From: Saprospiraceae bacterium
GTDB taxonomy: Bacteria > Bacteroidota > Bacteroidia > Chitinophagales > Saprospiraceae
Length of the DNA: 64,000 bases
Reading direction: 5' to 3'
Assembly: GCA_016719615.1 (NCBI GenBank)
Contig: JADJYQ010000006.1
Span: 372,001-436,000 of the forward strand
Made by a program: the position numbers and the translations under genes. Below the pieces are notes generated by a model that searched no databases, was not told where the DNA came from, and saw only the letters and a list, made by a program, of their open reading frames with translations. This document shows, in pieces, positions 45,467-53,163 of this stretch (its first letter is position 1; each line of letters begins with the position of its first letter).

Positions 45467-47752
45467 ATGGCTGGTAATCAAACACACGGATACGATATGG
45501 TGATAGAAGTCAGTTCTCAATCACTACAAAATTTACTCTCTGCGGTATTTGACAATGATGGCTTTTTGGCCAGTTTGTTGCCTTCGAGTTTAGGAAATCT
45601 GCTTGGATTTGGAGTGAGTTTGAGTTTTGACAGACCAGCTGGAGTTCCAGCAAGTATAACAAATCCCATACAATTGCTGATTGACCTTAATCTGGCTTTA
45701 GGCTTATCGGGCACTCTGGATTTAGTAGTGGGTATGGATGTAAACAGAGATGATGCCAATCTGGATGTAGTGATTCTCGATTTTCCAAACAAACTCCATA
45801 GATGCGATTTAATTGTTACGGGATTACCTACAGTGGTGACCAATGCAGCAGCGAATGTAATTCGGAACGGCTTAGAAAATAATGCCATACCTATAATGCC
45901 GGTTCCTGTCAATAGAAGCAGCTCAAATACTTTGGACATTACTAGAGCAGATGTAAAAGTGATAGACGATAGTACGGCAACAAATAACGATGCATTGGGA
46001 ATTATTTTGACTTTTGGTGGTGGTGCCGCAGGAAATCTGAATGATTTTACCAGGGCATTTGCAAGAGAAGGCGCAGGTGCTGCGGTTGCCATCAATTTTT
46101 CTTGGATTTGCAGAAATATAAGTCCAAGAATTGAACAAGGCATTGGAATCCCGGCAGGTTCATTTGCAGGTTGCAGTTTTAATGGAGAACATGAGATTCG
46201 GGATGGCGTCAAACTTACGAGTATGTCGATTCGACCGGCAGATGATTTTATACAACTTAGCGGCACTGTAACGAAGAGTGGAACCTGTTATGATGCATCA
46301 GGCACATTTTCTGCGCGCATTATGGTTGCTATTGTAGCAGGCGAATTGCGAGTCAGTTTTGAAACCGATAATCCGGATATCGATATCAGCATACCCTGGT
46401 ATTGTTATTTGGGTGCCGCGGTCCTGGGTGCACTTTTGGGCGGCGTAATTTTTGGCGTACTGGGTGCAATTGTTGGAGGAGTTATTGTGCCATTGTTGAT
46501 TTACATCGCAGAGTCTGTATTAGAATCAACTATTGAAAACGTTACGCAGGAAGTAACGGATGCCATTAATAGTATTGAAGATATTAATGTAAGGCTGGTA
46601 GGCGTAGAAAATATTCTCGATACAGCCTTTATTGATGATATGACCGTCGGTTATAACATGTATCCTAAAGAATATTGGCCGGTAAAAGCGGAAGGGACCG
46701 TGAGGCTCAAGCCGGGAGATTATCTGGATTTTGATAATGGCATTGTAAAGCATGAGAATTTTGGGGGCGCAGATATTAAATTAACAGGAGAAGCGCAGTC
46801 GCGAAAAATAGAAATCTTATGTGGAACTTCTTGTTCTGTAGGCGGTATATCAAAGGCCTTTCAATATATTCGTCGCTATGATTTGTTGATGCGCAATTAT
46901 GGAATATTGGGCGAATTGCCCCTGCATCATTTTGCGCAATACATTCCATTACCATTTATTCAAGATGATTATTACGAAACAAAGATCATTTATGCCTACA
47001 AAACCTCAGATGGAGCTTTCGGATTTTTTCAGGTAAGCAGTATCAATGATACTGATTTTGTTTTGAGGTATAAAACCTATAAAACATCAGTTCACCGGCT
47101 TGATATTTTGGGAAGTTTTAAATGCAGGAGTTTTGAACTGGACAAATCTAAACTAAAATTGGAGTCCATATCATTTACGGATGCAAAAATGATCAATAGC
47201 CATTTAAAGAATCATTTGAATGATTTCCAGAATGTGCGCGTGAATAACCCAGAAGTGGAGAAACTGAAATTGATCAGATCCCCATTGCAGGCTTCGAGGC
47301 AAGTTCAGGAAAGTAATACAGCAAAAGATGATGCTCAGATACTTAAATACAATAGAGTTGTTGGGAACTGGAAAGGGATTTATTTTCAGGACAGAGAACT
47401 TAAAACGGGAATTTTTAAAGCAAAAATTACCGGAAACGTCAAAGTAAATATATGTACCTGGATTGTGGATCAAAACGTATTGGGGCAAAATGCGGAAGGG
47501 AAAATAAAGATCAAAAATCAGGATTTCAACTATACGACAAAAGACCAGACGCTAAGCCTTTCTTCAAAATCTGCAGCCGACATTGAAGTCCCCATTAAAA
47601 TTTTAATTGTATTTGAAAACGGTGAAACGGACCAACTGATCCGCTGTGTTTCTTATAGCAATAAATGCAGGATCGTGAAAAGAGTGACTCCTAAGTTTGA
47701 AGAATTTTTGAATGAGTTTGATAAAAATTTCGGGGTGGTGATGCTAAGATGA
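45467..47752 (+). CDS. Large protein with glycine-rich hydrophobic hairpin, possibly TULIP-like
   Basis: A 761-residue protein beginning at ATG 45467, with no signal peptide. The N-terminal 310 residues are predicted all-beta with a long amphipathic pattern (GYDMVIEVSSQSLQNLLSAVF, NPIQLLIDLNLALG, LDVVILDF), which resembles bacterial P47/TULIP lipid-binding proteins; this is a weak resemblance. A glycine-rich hydrophobic hairpin (about 315-350, GAAVLGALLGGVIFGVLGAIVGG) follows and looks like a membrane-inserting element. The C-terminal 330 residues are of unknown fold. Together the parts suggest a lipid-binding or membrane-inserting protein. A hairpin at 47795 separates it from the next gene. 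Confidence 0.45.
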   Translation: MAGNQTHGYDMVIEVSSQSLQNLLSAVFDNDGFLASLLPSSLGNLLGFGVSLSFDRPAGVPASITNPIQLLIDLNLALGLSGTLDLVVGMDVNRDDANLDVVILDFPNKLHRCDLIVTGLPTVVTNAAANVIRNGLENNAIPIMPVPVNRSSSNTLDITRADVKVIDDSTATNNDALGIILTFGGGAAGNLNDFTRAFAREGAGAAVAINFSWICRNISPRIEQGIGIPAGSFAGCSFNGEHEIRDGVKLTSMSIRPADDFIQLSGTVTKSGTCYDASGTFSARIMVAIVAGELRVSFETDNPDIDISIPWYCYLGAAVLGALLGGVIFGVLGAIVGGVIVPLLIYIAESVLESTIENVTQEVTDAINSIEDINVRLVGVENILDTAFIDDMTVGYNMYPKEYWPVKAEGTVRLKPGDYLDFDNGIVKHENFGGADIKLTGEAQSRKIEILCGTSCSVGGISKAFQYIRRYDLLMRNYGILGELPLHHFAQYIPLPFIQDDYYETKIIYAYKTSDGAFGFFQVSSINDTDFVLRYKTYKTSVHRLDILGSFKCRSFELDKSKLKLESISFTDAKMINSHLKNHLNDFQNVRVNNPEVEKLKLIRSPLQASRQVQESNTAKDDAQILKYNRVVGNWKGIYFQDRELKTGIFKAKITGNVKVNICTWIVDQNVLGQNAEGKIKIKNQDFNYTTKDQTLSLSSKSAADIEVPIKILIVFENGETDQLIRCVSYSNKCRIVKRVTPKFEEFLNEFDKNFGVVMLR

Positions 47753-47794
47753 ACGACTGTTAGTTTTCTTTAATTTAGTGCTCTTTAATAAATC

Positions 47795-47824
47795 GGGTCT
47801 TCAGATAACTCATTCTGAAGACCC
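47795..47824 (+). terminator. GC-rich 11-bp hairpin between cluster genes
   Basis: GGGTCTTCAGA (47795-47805) and TCTGAAGACCC (47814-47824) form a perfect 11-bp stem with an 8-nt loop. No T-tract follows, so it is a partial terminator, an RNA-processing site or a protein-binding site that could lower expression of the downstream genes rather than a classic terminator. Confidence 0.5.
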
Positions 47825-47872
47825 AATTAAGAAACCGCAAAATGAAATATTTAACTTTAAATTGACGATCAT

Positions 47873-50800
47873 ATGATACCAATTTTAAATTTGAGAGCTT
47901 ACACGGCTTGGGATCCATTAGATGGACTATCTAATGTTAAGAGAACTATACTGCATATGATTGTTTGCAGCTGCATAACGGTAAGTATGATTATTTTGAT
48001 AGATTCCGTTTTTCATATTGTTTTTTTTAAAAGCCTGTGCTGGCAAATTGCGGAAGTATTTATGTTTGGAGTGTTATATGCCTTGATCATCATTAACACC
48101 AGGAAATCAAGTTCAATATTTCATTTCTTGATAATACTCGTTCCGCTCTACATTGGAGATCTTTATTTGGAAACTCATTACATGAGGAGTTTTGATGAAA
48201 GAGCAATTTGGAATTATTACCACGGGAGTTTTATATATAATTTTGAACAGGTACCCTTGCGATTTTTAATAACGTTATCATTCGATGGATTACTCATGGG
48301 GCCGCTATGTTTATGGATATCTCGTATGATAGCTTCATTTATGGTATCAAGGACCGGGACCCATTACGACGAAAATTATCACCGGTTATTTAATGAAGAG
48401 CGCACTAAGGACATCCCGATAGCATTGCCAAAGCGCGTTCAATTGTGGCAATCAGGTGGCACAAAGAATTTTTTATCAAAGATTGATTTTGATTTTTGGA
48501 TCTTGAGAATTCTGGGTATTTTTTTTCTAATTTATCTGGGAATCCTTCTGGTCGGTTCGGTGGGTACTGTTTCAATGGCAAGTGCGGACCTGATTTGGCC
48601 AGAACAATTGGCAAAATTGATTACAGATACCTATGCCAATGCATTCCATCAAACGCATACCATTGGTAAAATCAGCAATTTTATTTTGCTGGCCATGACG
48701 GCAGCTTTTCATACAGGAATTCGATATTTAGCCTTGCGTATATTTATGTTGGGCAATCTAGTAGCAGCCATTTGCTCCTTTTACTTATATTACTTTAGTA
48801 GTGGTGAAGAATTTTTATTTCAATCGGGAATTGCGGATAGCCTTGTCACGCTCTTGAGTTTTATTCTCTATTTGCGCAGTAAGAAAGATTTTGACAAGAA
48901 ATTTGTGGAGCAGAAGTACAAATCCAAAGATGCAACCATCGCGGAGCGGTTGTTAATGTATAGCTATTTATTTGTCAGCATCGTCTTTGTTGTTTTAATG
49001 ATATTATTGGTTGGAGGATTTTTATTGGGAGCATTTCAGGAAGGCTTTTTTGAAAAATGGTTTGCGCTTATCCGCTTACCTGAAGCTATGTTATTGAATT
49101 CCATCACCTTTGCATTTACTTCTGCTATGTTAGCTTATTATTGTTATCGCTATAAGGCTGCAAGGAGTATTCTGACACATAATCTCACGGACCCGATACT
49201 TTACAGCACGATTGCAGCAGGTATATGGTCTGTATTTTTTTATGTAAATTCTTTAGAAGATCCTGCATATTTAAAGATATATCTTTTGATCTTTAGTTTA
49301 TTGGGGATTAAGATGATTTGGCTCATTCGCAAGGCCAGGAGTTTATATTACAATATGGATTTTCAAATAACATGTCTGCATCCATCCGAAGCAGACACTG
49401 CTCAAGCAGCCGTGACAACTATTTATGGTTTGGATAATGTCAATGCACTATCTGCAGTAAGAAAAATTGACAATTTTATTGCAAATATCAAAGGACGAAA
49501 ACGTGGACTCATCAACTTTCCATTTTTTATTTTGGAAAATATTTTGTGTTCACTAATGGCATTGCGCCCAAGATTTTCTTCGATGGGATTAGATGAGCGA
49601 GCTTATTTTTTACAAAAATACATTTTGAGAAAACCTGCTGATGTAGGAAAAGCATTTATTCCGGCATTTGCAAACGTGGCCAATAAAATTGGAATTTCTA
49701 TCAAAGCCATAACGTCCCTATCTTTTTTGTCGACAACTGAAGGCAGGGCTTTTGTAGAATATATTGAGCCGGAACGGCGGGACAGATATGCGACAGATAC
49801 TCAGTTTTCTCCCGCTCCATTTGATATAGTTCCCAAGCTCCCTGAAAATGAAACGGATCCTTTAAACTTTCGCCCAACGGAAACGATCCCACAGAAAACA
49901 CTTCAGGCAAAGCGAATCAGTACATCTGCAGGTGAAAATAATTTTAAAGACAATTATGATTATATCATTATTGGATCCGGAGCGGCAGGAGCGGTTATGG
50001 CATATCGGCTTGCTTCTGATGAAAAAATTGATCCACAAAGAATTTTAGTAGTAGAAAGAGGAAGTCGGCTTTCGAGACATACAGAAATGAATGACGATGA
50101 AATGGAAATGCTGGCAAGCTTGTATAAAGAAGGAGGATTGCAGCAGACCAAGAAATTTGATATGGTAGTGCTGCAAGGAGAAACTTTAGGAGGAACAACA
50201 GTCATCAATAATGCGGTGTGTTTGCAGATACCCGATGAGATGAAACTAAGCTGGCAAAAGGATTATGGTTTGTCACTAGAAAATATCCAATTGCATTACG
50301 ATAAGATTAGGGCAGAAATCAACATACATCCAATTGACACAAATGCCATCAATCAAAAGGTAAGAGCCAAATTTATGGATGGAGTCCATGCATTCAATGC
50401 AAAAAATGAAAATGTCTTATCCATGATAGACCCGCTCGAAGTTAATGCCCGATTTGAAGACGGAGACGGATTATGGAACCTCGGCAATAAAAGAGGAAAG
50501 AAACTTTCGATGGATGAAACCTATATACCTTGGGCTGAGCGCAAAGGCGTTGACATTCTCACCAATGCAAATGCTTTAAAATTTATCACGGGCTCAGAAG
50601 ATGGTTCAAATCTTGGAAACAGGAGCGCAAAAAGCGTCTTGATTCAACTTCAGGATGGAACCGTGGAAATTAAAATTAATAAAAAACTGGTGATTTGTGG
50701 CGGTTGCATTGCATCGACACATTTTATTATGAGAAGCACAGAAGACCGTTTTAAAAATGATGCGGTAGGTAAAAATCTCGCGTGCAATTACGCCTTTCCA

Positions 50801-51478
50801 TTTGCATTTGAATTTGAGGATGAACTGAAGGCTTACGACGGTACGCAAATAACTTTAGGGGCATTGCACAAAACAAAACAATATGTTTTTGAAACTTATT
50901 TTAATCCGCCAGCTGCTTTTGCCATTACACTACCCTTTAATTTTGAAACGCACAGAGATGTTTTGAAGCATTATAAATATTATTTAAATTTTGGGATATT
51001 ATTAGGATCTTCTAACGTAGGGCGCATCGATAAGAAATATGACCCTATCACAGGTCGTGCATTTGAGTTTGATTTAAGTTCTTCAGATGATCTGAAACGA
51101 ATTAAAGCAGCTATGAGAAATATGATTGAGCTAGGAAAATGTGCTGGTGCGAAATCGGTCATAATTCCATTCAATCCCGGAATGCGAATTGAATTCTCCG
51201 ATGAAGCAAGTTATCATAAGTTTTTAAATGATTTTGATGACTATGAACTCAGACAAGCAGACCTTATATTAAGTACTGCACATCCACAAGGTGGAAATTC
51301 GATGATAGGCAAAAGCTCATTACAAGGTGTTGTTGGTACAGATTTTCGTTTGAATGGATTTGAGAATGTATATGTAGCTGATGCTTCCATTTTTCCATCC
51401 AGTATAGGAGTTAATCCGCAGTGGACGATTATGGCATTGAGTTCAATTGCTTCAGAATACGTACGAAAGGAAATTTGA
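47873..51478 (+). CDS. Multi-TM membrane domain fused to a GMC (FAD) oxidoreductase
   Basis: A 1201-residue fusion. Residues 1-520 are a polytopic membrane domain with about ten hydrophobic segments, of no family I recognise; 520-690 is a linker; from about 693 comes a GMC oxidoreductase with the FAD motif YIIIGSGAAGAVMAYRLA, LQGETLGGTTVINNAVC, and the C-terminal HPQGGNSMIGKSSLQGVVGTDFR ... VNPQWTIMALSSIASEYV holding the catalytic His and Asn. GMC members oxidise alcohols, sterols or long-chain alcohols with O2 or a quinone. A membrane-fused version is unusual and suggests a lipid substrate and electron transfer to the membrane. The next gene follows after 51 bp. Confidence 0.82.
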   Translation: MIPILNLRAYTAWDPLDGLSNVKRTILHMIVCSCITVSMIILIDSVFHIVFFKSLCWQIAEVFMFGVLYALIIINTRKSSSIFHFLIILVPLYIGDLYLETHYMRSFDERAIWNYYHGSFIYNFEQVPLRFLITLSFDGLLMGPLCLWISRMIASFMVSRTGTHYDENYHRLFNEERTKDIPIALPKRVQLWQSGGTKNFLSKIDFDFWILRILGIFFLIYLGILLVGSVGTVSMASADLIWPEQLAKLITDTYANAFHQTHTIGKISNFILLAMTAAFHTGIRYLALRIFMLGNLVAAICSFYLYYFSSGEEFLFQSGIADSLVTLLSFILYLRSKKDFDKKFVEQKYKSKDATIAERLLMYSYLFVSIVFVVLMILLVGGFLLGAFQEGFFEKWFALIRLPEAMLLNSITFAFTSAMLAYYCYRYKAARSILTHNLTDPILYSTIAAGIWSVFFYVNSLEDPAYLKIYLLIFSLLGIKMIWLIRKARSLYYNMDFQITCLHPSEADTAQAAVTTIYGLDNVNALSAVRKIDNFIANIKGRKRGLINFPFFILENILCSLMALRPRFSSMGLDERAYFLQKYILRKPADVGKAFIPAFANVANKIGISIKAITSLSFLSTTEGRAFVEYIEPERRDRYATDTQFSPAPFDIVPKLPENETDPLNFRPTETIPQKTLQAKRISTSAGENNFKDNYDYIIIGSGAAGAVMAYRLASDEKIDPQRILVVERGSRLSRHTEMNDDEMEMLASLYKEGGLQQTKKFDMVVLQGETLGGTTVINNAVCLQIPDEMKLSWQKDYGLSLENIQLHYDKIRAEINIHPIDTNAINQKVRAKFMDGVHAFNAKNENVLSMIDPLEVNARFEDGDGLWNLGNKRGKKLSMDETYIPWAERKGVDILTNANALKFITGSEDGSNLGNRSAKSVLIQLQDGTVEIKINKKLVICGGCIASTHFIMRSTEDRFKNDAVGKNLACNYAFPFAFEFEDELKAYDGTQITLGALHKTKQYVFETYFNPPAAFAITLPFNFETHRDVLKHYKYYLNFGILLGSSNVGRIDKKYDPITGRAFEFDLSSSDDLKRIKAAMRNMIELGKCAGAKSVIIPFNPGMRIEFSDEASYHKFLNDFDDYELRQADLILSTAHPQGGNSMIGKSSLQGVVGTDFRLNGFENVYVADASIFPSSIGVNPQWTIMALSSIASEYVRKEI

Positions 51479-51529
51479 AATGTATTTTATTCCATAATAC
51501 AATAATGAACATTCATAAAATCTGTATAT

Positions 51530-52051
51530 ATGCAAACTGCAACTTTGGCTACAAATGATATTTTGATATCTATTGTTGTGACGCTTTTATGTTAAGCCTC
51601 ATTACAGAGAAAATATCCAATTTTATTAAATTGAATATCCAATCGCTATCCTTGAAAAACCGGATGATGCAGATTGGGAAAAGAAACGCGAAAAAAGATT
51701 CAATTGTTGTCGGGCATAGTTGGTATGCTTGTCGCGATTACTTGTAATGCTGATTTTTTTTATCTGATTAAAGCAGAAGGAAAGATGATCGCATTGAATT
51801 CTATAACTGATTTTTCTATAATGGGCATCATTGGATGCATTATTACAGGATTATTTTTAAGTCAGGGATCTAAATTTTTCCACGATCTTCTGGATACTTT
51901 GCTGTATTATAAAAATGTGAAGCGAGCATTATATAGTAAGCAGGAAATTGAAAATAAATTGTTGCATTCACCAGACAACTATACAGCTGCAACTTTTATT
52001 GCAAAAGTGACTGCTGATCAGCGCCAGGATGATGATGATTATAACGCCTAA
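51530..52051 (+). CDS. Holin-like membrane protein, broken by three apparent single-base losses
   Basis: Only the last 125 codons (from TTG 51674) lie in one frame, but three adjacent frames join into one plausible protein if a base is restored at about 51585-51588 (T run), 51634-51637 (T run) and 51688-51693 (A run). The joined protein of about 174 residues starts at ATG 51530 (MQTATLATNDILISIVVTLF), then reads LITEKISNFIKFEYPI, EKPDDADWEKKREKKIQ, LLSGIVGMLVAITCNADFF, and SIMGIIGCIITGLFLSQGS. Three membrane segments and a charged tail (DQRQDDDDYNA) resemble phage-like holins, and an endolysin-like amidase gene follows 11 bp later. The frame breaks may be sequencing errors. Confidence 0.55.
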
Positions 52052-52062
52052 AGCTTATATAT

Positions 52063-52791
52063 ATGCTAGCAATAACGGAACGATTATTAAATAATTACAA
52101 CAGGCCCGGAAGAAGTCTTAAAGAATTGAGGGCTATTATAGTTCATTGGACTGCGAATACCAACCGGGGAGCCAATGCGATGGCCAACAGAAATTATTTC
52201 AACAGCAGCGATTATATCAGGGTGAATGGCAATATCATATATGCCTCCGCACATTATGTTGTAGATGATCAAACAATTGTAAAATGTTTGCCCGATCATG
52301 AAGTGGGATATCACGTCGGCTCTCGAAGGCCATACAAGCCTTTGGTTCACGATACCCTGGGAATAGCTGTTGGCGATTCACCAAATAATTATACCATTGG
52401 AATAGAAATGTGCGTGAATTCGGATGGAGATTTTTCAAGAACAAGGCAGCACACCATTGAATTGACGCAGCATTTGCTCAAATTACATCAAATGAATATA
52501 ACTCAGGTGCACAGGCACTTTGATATTACCGGAAAAGATTGTCCTAAAATGATGTTGGATGATTTGATATGGCAGCAATTTCTAAGGGAGATTGAATCCT
52601 ATAATCAGCCTGCAGGTAATTTGAAAGTAAATGTGTCAGAATTGAATGTGCGTGCCGGAGCAGGAACGAATTTTCCCATCAAAAGGAAATTGATGAATGG
52701 AGAATTCGTCAATAAAATTGGACAGGACGGCTTATGGTATAAAATTGGAACGGATGAGTGGATTCATTCGAATTACGTGATTGTGATGTGA
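52063..52791 (+). CDS. N-acetylmuramoyl-L-alanine amidase (amidase_2) with SH3b domain
   Basis: A 242-residue endolysin-like enzyme with no signal peptide. The amidase_2/PGRP zinc site is visible: IIVHWTA (His about 28), QVHRHFD (His about 153) and KDCP (Cys about 162). A bacterial SH3 domain follows (about 188-242, LKVNVSELNVRAGAGTNFPI). It would cut the amide bond between MurNAc and the stem peptide. Without a signal peptide it needs a holin or another route to reach the wall, and the holin-like gene directly upstream makes such a pairing plausible. No other phage gene is nearby, so this could be a domesticated lysis pair. Confidence 0.88.
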   Translation: MLAITERLLNNYNRPGRSLKELRAIIVHWTANTNRGANAMANRNYFNSSDYIRVNGNIIYASAHYVVDDQTIVKCLPDHEVGYHVGSRRPYKPLVHDTLGIAVGDSPNNYTIGIEMCVNSDGDFSRTRQHTIELTQHLLKLHQMNITQVHRHFDITGKDCPKMMLDDLIWQQFLREIESYNQPAGNLKVNVSELNVRAGAGTNFPIKRKLMNGEFVNKIGQDGLWYKIGTDEWIHSNYVIVM

Positions 52792-52957
52792 CGGTATTAT
52801 AAAAGCGACGATCTCACAAGTATCACTTCTATAATGTCGGAGATTTTGTGCATAGTTTCAATAGAACCAGATTTGGTTGCAAGGAAATATTTTTAGTGCC
52901 TGGGCAATACTGGAGCATTCCAATTCCCCTAAATTGTACGCCTATCCATTTGCAAAA

Positions 52958-52971
52958 CTAACGAATGTTAG
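52958..52971. repeat. CTAAC-N4-GTTAG palindrome
   Basis: CTAACGAATGTTAG, identical to 13781-13794. Confidence 0.5.
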
Positions 52972-53093
52972 GCATAATTTTATGAACTTCTCGTTCATTA
53001 TATGTGGGCAGATTTAAAGAGCCGAAAACCATTGGCAGAATCAATATCCAGAAATTATAGGCCGGCTTATAAAATCTTTTACGAAAACCTTCG

Positions 53094-53120
53094 TTGATAG
53101 ATTTATTGGCCTTATTTTTG
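53094..53120 (+). promoter_or_regulatory. Likely promoter of the metalloprotease gene
   Basis: TATTTTTG at 53113-53120 matches the -7 box, with TTG at 53094-53096 and a 16-bp spacer. The start codon lies 43 bp further on. Confidence 0.45.
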
Positions 53121-53163
53121 ACCACTTAAACAAAAAATTTTAATCCTTAAATTATTCAAACGC

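Larger units (their letters stand above)
52792..53163. other. Intergenic region
   Basis: The 372 bp between the amidase and the metalloprotease hold one CTAAC-N4-GTTAG palindrome (52958) and the promoter at 53094-53120. I see nothing else. Confidence 0.6.

Noticed and set aside
45517..46266. 249-codon minus-strand frame
   Set aside because: It is antisense to the 45467 gene and is explained by that gene's codon pattern.
52063..52791. Prophage remnant
   Set aside because: Only holin-like and amidase genes are phage-like; no integrase, capsid, tail or attachment site is visible.
39443..52791. Known anti-phage defence system
   Set aside because: PLD-type proteins occur in some defence systems, but the other genes match none that I know, and no helicase, nuclease sensor or reverse transcriptase is present.
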